Source: Fundidesulfovibrio agrisoli (GTDB lineage Bacteria > Desulfobacterota > Desulfovibrionia > Desulfovibrionales > Desulfovibrionaceae). From it: a stretch of DNA of 43,020 nt. The translations under genes were made by a program, and so were the position numbers. Positions 16,143-23,860 of this stretch are shown one piece after another. The stretch spans positions 1 through 43,020 of the forward strand of contig NZ_JAKZKX010000030.1 in assembly GCF_022808715.1 (NCBI RefSeq), written 5' to 3'. The stretch's first letter is position 1. Each line of letters opens with the position of its first letter. Below the pieces are notes generated by a model, which was not told the origin of the DNA, ran no database searches, and worked only from the letters and a program-made list of their open reading frames with translations.

Positions 16143-16154
16143 TGATCCACTCTT

Positions 16155-16198
16155 AGCAGGCAGGGGCCGGAGTTGAGGGCACCCTGCCTGCTTGTTTT
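16155..16198 (+). terminator. Hairpin between the membrane protein and hydrolase-like genes
   Basis: A perfect 11-bp stem AGCAGGCAGGG / CCCTGCCTGCT with a 16-nt loop and a TGTTTT tail on the plus strand. Both flanking genes run leftward and there is no T run in that direction, so it either ends antisense transcription or acts as a processing or attenuation hairpin for the leftward message. Confidence 0.5.
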
Positions 16199-16270
16199 GA
16201 ATTCTCGGTTGTCAGTTCACCTCAGACACTTTCTTGGCCAATCTGTCTGGCGAGGGTAAATGGTGAGTCG

Positions 16271-16922
16271 CTACCTCATGCGTCTAATGATTGGCGTCAC
16301 CCCCCTGATCACATCTTTCCGAGGGAAAACATTGAGCCGATCCGCACCCGGCGAAATGACGAATTCATCATCCACTGCTAGCGCCGTATGATGTTCGTTG
16401 TTTTCTCCACCATGCCAGACAACGATATCACCAGGTCGAACGTCTTTGTCGCTCCCAATGTACTCCAGGGCGTCTGGCCGATAGTTCGGGTCAGCCAGGT
16501 TTTTCACCGTGGGGTAATAGTGCGCCGGGCCGCTCTCACCGCTCATCCAACGTTTGGCCTGCGTGTACACCCCCCCGTAGTTCTGTTCTCTCGGGTATTG
16601 CCAGCCTAGGGGGTCTCCAGTGCCCCTGCGCGCTTTGTCCGGTGCCGGGCCAACTGTCCGAGGGCGTCACAGGGAGGAGCCGCCCGGCCAAGCCTCCCAG
16701 GGTGTTCCCTGAACCCATGGGGTTCCCCCATATCCCGGGGGCACTGGGCCTGCGATCCGGCCCCTGCGGATCATCAGGCTCCCAGAATGGCATGAGTTCG
16801 TTGCGGCCAGGGTTCCTGTCGTCGGCCATCCCGATTGGGGTTCCAAACCCGATCGGCAGTTGCCCTGGGATTTCCTCTTCATCGTTGCTGAGCATGTTGA
16901 GCAAGCTTGCCTCGAAAGCCAT
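16271..16922 (-). pseudogene. Frameshifted gene ending in an NlpC/P60- or CHAP-like segment
   Basis: The start is clear: ATG at 16922 directly after AGGAGGAGGAC, behind a promoter at 17017-17045. The first frame (16922 to a stop at 16536) is Pro/Gly-rich and low-complexity. The likely continuation is in the +1 frame, open from 16666 down to 16271. It reads GDPLGWQYPREQNYGG, then YTQAKRWMSGESG, and near the end RPGDIVVWHGGENNEHHTAL, resembling the His half of papain-like wall amidases. In the overlap, codons of the second frame fit the genome better (the first has AGA, AGG, ATA, CTA). A seven-G run (16570-16576) lies in the overlap; losing one G would join the frames. No cysteine is present in the second frame, so a Cys amidase would be dead. 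It could be a pseudogene, a sequencing slip, or programmed frameshifting. Confidence 0.55.
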
Positions 16923-17016
16923 GTCCTCCTCCTGCGGCGGCGCTGCCGCCTGATGTTTTTCGGACATCATATGCAGGGGGCGGAAATTTTCACCCCATAT
17001 AGGGCTATGTGGGGAG

Positions 17017-17045
17017 AAAATAGAATATTTTATCGTGAATATCAA
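17017..17045 (-). promoter_or_regulatory. Promoter of the frameshifted hydrolase-like gene
   Basis: On the minus strand TTGATA (17045-17040), a 17-bp spacer and TATTTT (17022-17017). Just downstream, 16993-17014 is a near-palindrome (CCCCA..ATA / TAT..TGGGG) that could be an operator or a 5' hairpin. The rest of the 16923-17248 gap holds only this, the trpS terminator, and no supported gene. Confidence 0.55.
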
Positions 17046-17192
17046 CGCGCAATCATATATCGCCAGCCGGTATTCGTCTTGACTTTCGGCGGCGCGCGGG
17101 CCTCGGTTCCGCCTGTGTTGGCGGATGCTCCACCATGAAACATCCCGGCTGCGCGCGGGCGCTGGCTTGGCTCGATATCGCCAGTAGGCCGC

Positions 17193-17222
17193 AAAAAAGC
17201 CCCCCGCCTCGCGGCGGGGGGC
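17193..17222 (-). terminator. Intrinsic terminator of the M50-trpS operon
   Basis: A 10-bp stem GCCCCCCGCC / GGCGGGGGGC, loop of 4, followed on the minus strand by six T (AAAAAA at 17193-17198). Confidence 0.92.
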
Positions 17223-17248
17223 TTTGATTCAATCGTGGGGCGAACGCG

Positions 17249-18244
17249 CTAGAAGTTGAAGTTCAGCTTCTCGCGCAGTTCCTCGATGGTGGCGCGGGCG
17301 GCCACGCGGGCGCGCTCGTTGCCGTCGCGCAGGATGTCCCAGGCCAGGTCCGGGTTCTTGTCCAGCTCGGCGCGGCGCTGCTGGAAGGGCTCCAGGAAGG
17401 CGCAGAGGTTGTCCGCCATGATCTTCTTGCACTCGCCGCAGCCGATGCTGGCCTCACGGCAGCTCACGGCGATCTCCTCGCACTTCTGCGGGTCCGTGAA
17501 GAGCAGGTGGTAGGGGTAGAGGTTGCATTCGTTGGGTTCGCCGGGGTCCTTGAGGCGGGCGCGCTTCACGCAAGTGAGCATGGGCGTGATGCGCTTGCGC
17601 ACCCCGGCCAGGTCCTCCCCGAGGGCGATGGCGTTGCCGTAGCTCTTGGACATCTTGCGCCCGTCCAGCCCGGGGAGCTTGGAGGCCTTGGTCAGCTTGG
17701 CCTCGGGCTCGGGGAAGATCTCGCCCCAGAGGTGGTTGGCGCGCCGGGCGATTTCGCGGGTCAGCTCCAGGTGGGGCAGCTGGTCGTGGCCCACGGGCAC
17801 GCGGGTGGGCTTGTAGATCAATATGTCGGAGGCCATGAGCACCGGGTAGCCCAGGAAGCCGTAGGTGGAGAGGTCCTTGGTGCCGTCGAGCTGGTCTCGC
17901 ACGTCCTTGTAGGTGGGGTTGCGCTCCAGCCAGCCCACGGGCGTTATCATGGAGAGCAGCAGGTGCAGCTCGGCGTGCTCCTTCACCTGGGACTGCTGGA
18001 ACATGACCACCTTGGCGGGGTCGAGCCCGGCGGCAACCCAGTCCGTGACGAGGCTGGGCACGAAGCCCTTCACCTTCTGCGGCTCGGCGTACTCGGTGGT
18101 CAGGGCGTGCCAGTCGGCCACGAAGAAGAAGCACTCGTGGTCCTTGGCCAGTTCGACCCAACTGTCCAGGACGCCGAAATAATGCCCAAGGTGCAAAGGC
18201 CCGGTGGGGCGCATGCCGGATACGATGCGTTTGTTGACGGTCAT
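17249..18244 (-). CDS. trpS: Tryptophanyl-tRNA synthetase
   Basis: 331 aa. ATG at 18244 chosen because the protein then begins MTVNKRIVSGMRPTGPLHLG, the canonical N-terminus; the longer open frame upstream overlaps the protease gene. Class I signatures are present: the HIGH-equivalent PLHLGHYFG near residue 16 and KMSKSYGN near residue 195. The tryptophan-pocket segment VPVGHDQLPHLELTREIA is conserved. The C-terminal helical part contains a Cys-rich patch (CREASIGCGECKK) seen in some TrpS proteins. The enzyme charges tRNA-Trp in the cytosol. It is second in an operon, 14 bp after the site-2 protease gene. Confidence 0.97.
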   Translation of the reverse strand: MTVNKRIVSGMRPTGPLHLGHYFGVLDSWVELAKDHECFFFVADWHALTTEYAEPQKVKGFVPSLVTDWVAAGLDPAKVVMFQQSQVKEHAELHLLLSMITPVGWLERNPTYKDVRDQLDGTKDLSTYGFLGYPVLMASDILIYKPTRVPVGHDQLPHLELTREIARRANHLWGEIFPEPEAKLTKASKLPGLDGRKMSKSYGNAIALGEDLAGVRKRITPMLTCVKRARLKDPGEPNECNLYPYHLLFTDPQKCEEIAVSCREASIGCGECKKIMADNLCAFLEPFQQRRAELDKNPDLAWDILRDGNERARVAARATIEELREKLNFNF

Positions 18245-18258
18245 GTTCGCTCGCTCGG

Positions 18259-18903
18259 TCAGATCAGAAGGTTGTAGAGGTAGGTAACCACGGGGGAAAG
18301 TATGCGCCCGAGCACCCCGCTCATGGCCAGCAGGAGCACGGCGATGAAGCCCCAGCGCTCGCGCAGGGCCAGCTCGTAGGCCAGGCGCTTGGGCAGCAGG
18401 CCCAGCAGGATGTGCCCGCCGTCCAGCGGGGGGATGGGCAGCAGGTTGAACACGCCCAGCGACAGGTTCACCTGCACGCTGGCCACGCACATGTAGAGCA
18501 GCGGCGTGAGCAGGTTGGCCTGCCAGAACGGGTCGCGCCAAGCGTGGAAGGCCGCCTCCAGCCCGCCCAGGGCCAGGGCCGAAACCCCGGCCAGCAGGAA
18601 GTTGGCCGCGGGCCCCGCGATGGAGACGATCACCATGCCGCTGCGCGGGTTGCGGAAATAGCGGGAGTCCACGGGCACGGGCTTGGCCCAGCCGATCATC
18701 TGGGTGATGACGAACACGAGCAGGCCCACAGGGTCCAGGTGCTTGAACGGGTTGAGCGTCAGCCTGCCCGCAAGCCTGGCCGTGGGATCGCCCAGGGCGG
18801 CTGCCGCAACCCCGTGCGAGACCTCGTGGAAAGTGACGGCCATGAGCATAGGCGGGGCGAAGATGGCCAATTTGAGAAGGAATTGGCCCATATCGGGAAA
18901 CAT
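18259..18903 (-). CDS. Site-2 protease family (M50) membrane metalloprotease
   Basis: 214 aa, ATG start. The zinc motif HEVSH lies at residues 26-30 inside the first membrane helix region, and the third-ligand motif LLPIPPLDGGH near residue 160. About five to six membrane segments are predicted. Length and the absence of a PDZ domain put it in the short YwhC/Rv-type group, not the RseP group. It probably cleaves substrates in the membrane; the substrate is unknown. It leads the operon with trpS. Confidence 0.92.
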   Translation of the reverse strand: MFPDMGQFLLKLAIFAPPMLMAVTFHEVSHGVAAAALGDPTARLAGRLTLNPFKHLDPVGLLVFVITQMIGWAKPVPVDSRYFRNPRSGMVIVSIAGPAANFLLAGVSALALGGLEAAFHAWRDPFWQANLLTPLLYMCVASVQVNLSLGVFNLLPIPPLDGGHILLGLLPKRLAYELALRERWGFIAVLLLAMSGVLGRILSPVVTYLYNLLI

Positions 18904-19038
18904 GGCAGGGCGCTACCACGTTGCCCGGCCAAGGGCAAGCCGGGCCGGGCTCCGGGGACGGCGGTATGGCGGCTTGCGGACCATATTGCCCGCGGGGCCT
19001 GGCGGACAGGCGCGTGATGTGTGCTGGCTGGGAGCGGT

Positions 19039-19068
19039 CCCGCCGCCGGCGATGGGACCGGCGGCGGG
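19039..19068. other. GC-rich 11-bp hairpin downstream of the receiver gene
   Basis: Perfect arms CCCGCCGCCGG / CCGGCGGCGGG around an 8-nt loop, 30 bp past the receiver stop, with no T run. It may stabilise the mRNA end or act with a factor-dependent terminator. Confidence 0.45.
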
Positions 19069-19098
19069 CGCTGGGAACTGCGGAACGAGAAAGAGGGA

Positions 19099-19476
19099 TC
19101 AGGCCCCGGCGGCGGCCTTGGCCATGGCCTGGGACACCTTGGACTTGAGCTCCGTGAGGTCCACCGACTTGACCACGTAGTAGTCGGCCGCGATGGACTT
19201 GAGGTCGTGCTGGAAGGAGTCGTAGGCCGTGGAGAGGATCACCGGGATCAGCTGGTCCTTGCCGCGAATCTCCTGCAGGAGGTCAAGCCCCGAGCGCGTG
19301 GGCCCGAGCTTGATGTCCAGCACGACCACCGCCGGTTTTTCGCGTTCCAGCACTGAAAGGATGGGCTCCTCCCCGTCGGAAGTGGCCACAACGTATCCGT
19401 CGCTTTCCAGTTCTTCCTGGTAGAGCATGCGGATATGCTTTTCGTCGTCCACGACGAGAACCTTCTTGGCACCCAT
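19099..19476 (-). CDS. Stand-alone response-regulator receiver protein
   Basis: 125 aa, ATG with GGAGG 5 nt upstream. A single CheY-like receiver: acidic pair in VLVVDDE (residues 6-12), phospho-acceptor Asp in VVVLDIKLG near residue 53, switch Thr/Ser in VILSTAY near 82, and Lys in YVVKS near 101. No output domain follows. No histidine kinase is nearby, so the partner is encoded elsewhere. Single receivers act as phosphate relays or bind targets directly, as CheY does. Promoter at 19522-19550. Confidence 0.93.
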   Translation of the reverse strand: MGAKKVLVVDDEKHIRMLYQEELESDGYVVATSDGEEPILSVLEREKPAVVVLDIKLGPTRSGLDLLQEIRGKDQLIPVILSTAYDSFQHDLKSIAADYYVVKSVDLTELKSKVSQAMAKAAAGA

Positions 19477-19521
19477 GGAGACCTCCGGCGGCCGGCGCGT
19501 CGCGCGCACCGGCACATTAAA

Positions 19522-19550
19522 AATATGCTCAAAATCAGGGGGCCGGTCAA
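19522..19550 (-). promoter_or_regulatory. Promoter of the receiver gene
   Basis: On the minus strand TTGACC (19550-19545), 17-bp spacer, CATATT (19527-19522), 45 bp before the ATG. Confidence 0.6.
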
Positions 19551-19607
19551 TACGTTTCGGCGCCGGGCGGGCTTGCCCTCGGCCCCGGGCCGGGATAGAG
19601 GCCGCAC

Positions 19608-19805
19608 ATGGTTCGCGTACTCATTGAATCGACAGGCGAGCAGCGGGAGTTCCGGGCGCTCAAGTCCGTGACGCAGCTGCTCAACAGGCTGGGGCTCAAG
19701 TCCACCGAGGTTTTGGTGATCCGCGGCAGGGAGCTTCTCACCCCCGACCGCATGATAGGCCACGAGGGCGACATCCGCATCCGCCACGTGGTCTCCAGGG
19801 GGTAG
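19608..19805 (+). CDS. ThiS/MoaD-like sulfur-carrier candidate
   Basis: 65 aa, ATG with GAGG upstream. The sequence has the beta-grasp pattern of small sulfur carriers: MVRVLIESTG opening strand, an alpha region (VTQLLNRLGL), VLVIRGRELL, then GHEGDIRIRHVVSRG at the C-terminus, where ThiS, MoaD and TtuB typically end VVxGG. The penultimate Gly is Arg here, but the terminal Gly, which becomes the thiocarboxylate, is kept. It lies 4 bp upstream of a TtuA-like thiolase, the partner that TtuB serves in Thermus. No thiamine or molybdopterin gene is near. Role in tRNA thiolation is inferred from context. Confidence 0.78.
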   Translation: MVRVLIESTGEQREFRALKSVTQLLNRLGLKSTEVLVIRGRELLTPDRMIGHEGDIRIRHVVSRG

Positions 19806-19809
19806 CGCC

Positions 19810-20706
19810 GTGAAGTGCCGCCGCTGCAGCGAGCTGGCGCAGGTCCGCCTGCCCAGCCATCACACCGGGTTCTGCGCCTCCTGCTTCGAAACCTATTTCC
19901 TGCGCCAGGTGGAGCGGGGCATCCACGAGCACAAGCAGTTCTCCAAGGAGGACCGCCTGCTCCTGGCCGTCTCCGGCGGCAAGGACTCGCTGGGTCTGCT
20001 GCTGGCCCTGTCCAAGCTGGAGTACGACGTCACGGCCCTGCACATCGACCTGGGCATCCCCGTCTCCTCCCAGAGCGCGCGCTCCACGGTGGAGGCCTAC
20101 TGCGCCGCGCATTCCATCAAGCTGCACGTGCTGGAGACCACGGAGAAGGGCCTGCCCATCCCCGAGGTCAAGAAGCGCGTGAACCGGCCCATCTGCTCGG
20201 TCTGCGGCAAGATCAAGCGCCATTGGTTCAACCGCTTCGCCTACGAGAACGGCTACAACGTGCTGGCCACGGGCCACAACCTGGACGACGAGGTGGCCCG
20301 CCTGTTCGCCAACACCCTGCGCTGGGACCAGGCCTATCTGGCCGGGCAGGGCCCCGTGAGCCCCGCCGAGGGCAGGTTCGTGCGCAAGGTCAAGCCCCTG
20401 TGCCGCCTGACCGAATACGAGACGGCCGTGTGGTGCTTCCTGAACGGCATCGAGCACGTGCTGGCCGCCTGCCCCTATTCCGCCGGGGCCAGCTTCACCG
20501 GGCACAAGAAGCTTCTGGCCGACCTGGAGGAGCGCAGCCCGGGCATGAAGATGCAGTTCTACGAACACTTCCTGCAGCGCGGCAAGCCCGCGTTCCAGGC
20601 GATCAGGGCCGAGGCCCCGCCGCTCAACGAGTGCGCCCGCTGCGGCTACCCCTCCTCCATGGAGGTCTGCGGCGTTTGCCGCATCAAGGAGCAGTTGGAG
20701 GCGTGA
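19810..20706 (+). CDS. TtuA/TtcA-family tRNA 2-thiolation enzyme
   Basis: 298 aa, GTG start with AGGGGG 7 nt upstream. An N-terminal zinc finger (CRRC near residue 2 and CASC near residue 22) and a C-terminal one (CARCGYPSS...CGVC) bracket the catalytic core; this double finger is the TtuA/Ncs6 layout and is absent from E. coli TtcA. The PP-loop ATPase motif is AVSGGKDS near residue 54. The Fe-S ligands are the CSVC pair in RPICSVCGK near residue 133 plus the Cys in AACPYS, and GHNLDDE is the conserved segment. It should adenylate and thiolate a tRNA uridine or cytidine using sulfur, perhaps from the adjacent ThiS-like carrier. The stop overlaps the next start (GTGA). Confidence 0.9.
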   Translation: MKCRRCSELAQVRLPSHHTGFCASCFETYFLRQVERGIHEHKQFSKEDRLLLAVSGGKDSLGLLLALSKLEYDVTALHIDLGIPVSSQSARSTVEAYCAAHSIKLHVLETTEKGLPIPEVKKRVNRPICSVCGKIKRHWFNRFAYENGYNVLATGHNLDDEVARLFANTLRWDQAYLAGQGPVSPAEGRFVRKVKPLCRLTEYETAVWCFLNGIEHVLAACPYSAGASFTGHKKLLADLEERSPGMKMQFYEHFLQRGKPAFQAIRAEAPPLNECARCGYPSSMEVCGVCRIKEQLEA

Positions 20707-21338
20707 GCGCGAGCCAGGCCAGCCTGTGGGCGGCGCGCAGGCGCGCGGCCCTGATGCGCCCGGCGCGCTGGTTCGCGGCCGGGGCGGCCTGCCTGGTGCT
20801 GGTGGCCGGGGGCTGGCTGGCCTTCCGCGAGGCCCGGCTGCAGCGCCTGCCGGGGCAGACTGCCCAAGCCGTGGCCGCGCTGCGTGCCGAGCAGGCCATG
20901 CTGCGCCTGAAGCACCTGGCCCTAGCCGCCAACCTGGCAAAAGTGCTGAACAATTCGCTTCTGGCGGACATCACCGGGGAGCTCAGCACCGAGCAGCCCT
21001 GCGTGCTGGAGCCCAGGCTGGACCAGGCCGGCCCGGACTCCCCCTGCGCCGCCCGCTGGGACCGCGCCCTGGGCGTGATCTGGGCCAAGGCTTTCGGGCC
21101 TCAGGCCGGGCCGCCGCCGGACTGGCTGCGACGCGACCCCTGGGGCAGGCCTGTGCTGCTCAACGAGGGCGAGAGCGTCTGCCAGTCGCCCGTGGTGAAC
21201 TGCGTCAATGACACCCTGCGCAGCGCCGGGCCGGACGGGGTGGTCAACACCGCCGACGACCTGGTGGCCAGCATCCCGGCCTTCCTGGGCCCCGAACTCC
21301 ACAGACGCGCCGTGGAGTCAGCCCGCCAGAATCCATAG
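20703..21338 (+). CDS. Pseudopilin (GspG)-like membrane-anchored protein
   Basis: 211 aa from the GTG that overlaps the TtuA-like stop; an ATG at 20754 is an alternative start without a clear ribosome site. One membrane segment lies at about residues 23-42 (FAAGAACLVLVAGGWLAF), followed by a long helix. The C-terminal third reads DPWGRPVLL, then SAGPDGVVNTADDLV, which is the DPWG...SAGPDG..T.DD calcium-loop signature of the major type II secretion pseudopilin. The usual type IV prepilin cleavage site (G|FTLxE) is not visible. Four Cys may form disulfides in the periplasm. Its last 21 bp overlap the 3' end of convergent pgl. Confidence 0.65.
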   Translation: MSASQASLWAARRRAALMRPARWFAAGAACLVLVAGGWLAFREARLQRLPGQTAQAVAALRAEQAMLRLKHLALAANLAKVLNNSLLADITGELSTEQPCVLEPRLDQAGPDSPCAARWDRALGVIWAKAFGPQAGPPPDWLRRDPWGRPVLLNEGESVCQSPVVNCVNDTLRSAGPDGVVNTADDLVASIPAFLGPELHRRAVESARQNP

Positions 21339-22004
21339 CAGCCGCCCGGCCGGGCGCACCAGCGATGCTGGGCAGTCCGGCCGCCTCCCGGCCGCAATAT
21401 CCGAAGCAAGAGCCGCCTTGTCCGCCCCCGAAGCCAGGAAGAAGGCCAGCCGCGCCGCGTTCAGCACCGGCAGGGTCAGGCTGACGCGCGGGATGGGCGG
21501 GTCCGCCCCGGCGTAGGCCACGTCCACGGCCCAGAGCGTGTGCTCCTCAAGGGCTGGCTGGCCCGGGAACAGCGAGGCCGTGTGCCCGTCCCCGCCCAGG
21601 CCCAGGTGCAGGCAGTCGAACGCGGGCGGGCCGCCCGCGCCGAAGTGCGCTGTCAGTTCCTCCCGGTAGAGCCGCGCGGCCTGGTCCGCGCTGGCCGCCT
21701 CCCCCCTGATCCTGTGCACCCCGGCCGGGGCTTCCGGCAGCCGCGCCAGCAACGCGCCCCGCGCCGCGCCGTAGTTGCTGCGCGGGTCTTCCGGGGGCGT
21801 CATGCGTTCGTCCACCCAGAAGAGGTGCGTGGCGGCCCAGGGCAGGACCTGCCCGGCCAGCAGCTCGAAGTAGCGCTCGGGGGTGGAGCCGCCGGACACG
21901 GCCAGGGCGAACGCCCCGCGCGCGGCCACGGCCTCCCGCGCGGCCTGGGCCGTGAGTTGCGCTGCGCGCAGGCTGGCGGCCTCCAGATCGGCATGGCGCT
22001 CCAT
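21318..22004 (-). CDS. pgl: 6-Phosphogluconolactonase
   Basis: 228 aa, ATG 1 bp after the zwf stop; the longer frame upstream overlaps zwf. Signature segments of the DevB-type lactonase are ALAVSGGSTPERYFELLA near residue 35, HLFWVDERMTPPEDPRSNYG, and LGLGGDGHTASLFPG. It hydrolyses 6-phosphogluconolactone made by Zwf, the second step of the oxidative pentose phosphate path. It ends convergent with and overlapping the pseudopilin-like gene. Confidence 0.95.
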   Translation of the reverse strand: MERHADLEAASLRAAQLTAQAAREAVAARGAFALAVSGGSTPERYFELLAGQVLPWAATHLFWVDERMTPPEDPRSNYGAARGALLARLPEAPAGVHRIRGEAASADQAARLYREELTAHFGAGGPPAFDCLHLGLGGDGHTASLFPGQPALEEHTLWAVDVAYAGADPPIPRVSLTLPVLNAARLAFFLASGADKAALASDIAAGRRPDCPASLVRPAGRLLWILAG

Positions 22005-22005
22005 T

Positions 22006-23553
22006 TCAGGCGATGGGATCAAGCCCGATGTCCTTCCTGAACCCATGGTGCAGCTCCTGTGCCTCCCGCGGCCCCCAGCTCCCGGCGGGGTAGACGCGCA
22101 GGTGCGCGTTGGGGTCGTCGCAGCGCTCGCACATCTCAAGCACCGGGGTCAAAAAGCCCCAGCACAGCTCCACGGCGTCCTGGCTCCAGAAGAGCATGTG
22201 GTCGCCCAGCATGCAGTCCAGCAGCACCTTCTCGTAGGAGTCCAGCGGCGGCCCGGTGTAGCCCTGCTGGAAATCGAAGCTCATGGAGGCCGTGCGCAGG
22301 CAGAAGCGCGGCCCCGGGTTCTTGACCTGGAAGCTCAGGTTGATGGACTCCTGCGGGTAGGTCTCCATGACCAGCCTGTTGGCCGAGACGTGTTCGCCCA
22401 GCACCCGGCGGTAGATGGAGTGGGGCACCTCCTTGAACTTGACCACGATGCGCGTGAGCTTGCGCGCCAGGCGCTTGCCCGAGGTGATGTAGAAGGGCAC
22501 GCCCTGCCAGCGCCAGTTGTCCACGTGGGCCTTGAGCATGGCGAAGGTGGGCGTGGTGGAGTTCGGGGCCACGTTCTTCTCCTCCCGGTAGCCGGGCAGC
22601 GCGCCCTCCTTGCCGGGGCCGTACTGCCCGAGCACCAGCTGGCCGAAGCCCACGGCCGGGTCGAAGGGCCGCAGGCACTTGTATACCTTCACCTTTTCGT
22701 CGAGCACCTCCCCCGCGTGGAACAGGGTGGGCGGCTCCATGGCGGCCAGGGCCAGCAGTTGCATCATGTGGTTCTGGAACATGTCGCGCAGCACGCCCGC
22801 CTGCTCGTAGTAGCCCGCGCGATGCTCCACGCCCAGGTCCTCGGCGGCCACGATGGAGACGTACTCCACGTAGTTGCGGTTCCACACCGGCTCGAACACG
22901 GCGTTGGCGAAGCGGAACAGCAGGATGTTCTGGATTGTCTCCTTGGCGAGGTAGTGGTCGATCCGGAAGATCTGCTCCTCGCGGAAATGGGCGTGCAGGG
23001 CCTCGTCCAGGGTGCGGGCCGAGGCCAGGTCGCTGCCGAAGGGCTTCTCCACCACCAGGCGGGTCCAGGCGTGCTCCACGCCGCGCCCAGAGAGCCCGGA
23101 GGCACCGAGCATCCCGGCCACGGTCTCGTAGAGCGTGGGCGGTATGGCCAGGTAGAACATGCGGTTGCCGGGCAGGCCCAGGCGTTCCTCCAGGCCGGTT
23201 ATGAAGCGGGAGAGCTCCAGGTAGCCGCCCAGGGCGTCGTACTCCAGGGCCTGGTAGTGGATGCGCTGGGACAGCTCGCCCCAGTCCAGCTCCAGGAGGT
23301 GCCCGGAGCGGGCCAGGGCCTCGCGCATGGATTCGCGGAACTCCTCCGTGGCCATCCTGGAGCGGGCCGCGCCCACGATGGCGAAGTTGCGGGGCAGGTC
23401 GCCCACCTGGAACAGGCGGGCCAGGGCGGGAAAGAGCTTGCGGGCGGAGAGGTCGCCCGAGGCTCCGAATATGACGATCACGCAGTCCTCGGGGCGGGTG
23501 TCCATGCGGCACTCGCCCTGGGGTGCGCTTGTTGGCTTGGCGTTTTCTTCCAC
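22006..23553 (-). CDS. zwf: Glucose-6-phosphate dehydrogenase
   Basis: 515 aa. GTG start chosen for the AGGAGG 8 nt upstream; an ATG 17 codons in is the fallback. The Rossmann motif is IFGASGDLSARKLFP, and the catalytic signature RIDHYLAKETIQNILLFRFAN contains the His-Asp dyad and substrate Lys. The C-terminal domain has the expected YITSGKRLARK and PFYI segments. It oxidises glucose-6-phosphate to the lactone with NAD(P)+ reduction. zwf and pgl form a two-gene operon; gnd is not present in the window, so it may feed an Entner-Doudoroff route or a distant gnd. Confidence 0.97.
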   Translation of the reverse strand: MEENAKPTSAPQGECRMDTRPEDCVIVIFGASGDLSARKLFPALARLFQVGDLPRNFAIVGAARSRMATEEFRESMREALARSGHLLELDWGELSQRIHYQALEYDALGGYLELSRFITGLEERLGLPGNRMFYLAIPPTLYETVAGMLGASGLSGRGVEHAWTRLVVEKPFGSDLASARTLDEALHAHFREEQIFRIDHYLAKETIQNILLFRFANAVFEPVWNRNYVEYVSIVAAEDLGVEHRAGYYEQAGVLRDMFQNHMMQLLALAAMEPPTLFHAGEVLDEKVKVYKCLRPFDPAVGFGQLVLGQYGPGKEGALPGYREEKNVAPNSTTPTFAMLKAHVDNWRWQGVPFYITSGKRLARKLTRIVVKFKEVPHSIYRRVLGEHVSANRLVMETYPQESINLSFQVKNPGPRFCLRTASMSFDFQQGYTGPPLDSYEKVLLDCMLGDHMLFWSQDAVELCWGFLTPVLEMCERCDDPNAHLRVYPAGSWGPREAQELHHGFRKDIGLDPIA

Positions 23554-23714
23554 TGGGGATGCCTCCTGGGGGATGGCCCAGCATAGCCCAATTCGGCGGG
23601 CGTAGCCAGGGGCGGGGCGATGCGTCTTTTGCGTTGAACATTGCGCGGGAAGCGGCCATAGGAGGATGGGGGCCGGACATTCCCGGCCCGGCGGCCATCA
23701 CAGGAGGGGACCCC

Positions 23715-23837
23715 ATGAGCGGCGACGCAGACAAGCCCGCACAGGGCGAGACGCGCCAGGTGCACATCGGCTGGCTGGTGCTGTTCTGCCTGGCGGTGGC
23801 GCTGGCCTACGCCTTCATGCGCGGGGCTTTTTCCTGA
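23715..23837 (+). CDS. 40-aa single-helix membrane microprotein
   Basis: ATG after GGAGGGG at ideal spacing. A hydrophilic N-terminus (about 17 residues) leads into one membrane helix, HIGWLVLFCLAVALAYAFM, and a four-residue tail. Not recognised as a family. It lies 23 bp before the pirin gene in the same direction, so it is probably co-transcribed with it. The ribosome site and clean layout argue that it is translated. Confidence 0.6.
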   Translation: MSGDADKPAQGETRQVHIGWLVLFCLAVALAYAFMRGAFS

Positions 23838-23860
23838 TCGGCAGCGAGGAGGAATCAATC

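Noticed and set aside
16667-16669. In-frame UGA as a selenocysteine codon in the frameshifted gene, given selA/selB nearby
   Set aside because: The UGA lies upstream of the part of the second frame that looks coding, the first frame is the one used there, and no SECIS-like hairpin follows at the right distance.
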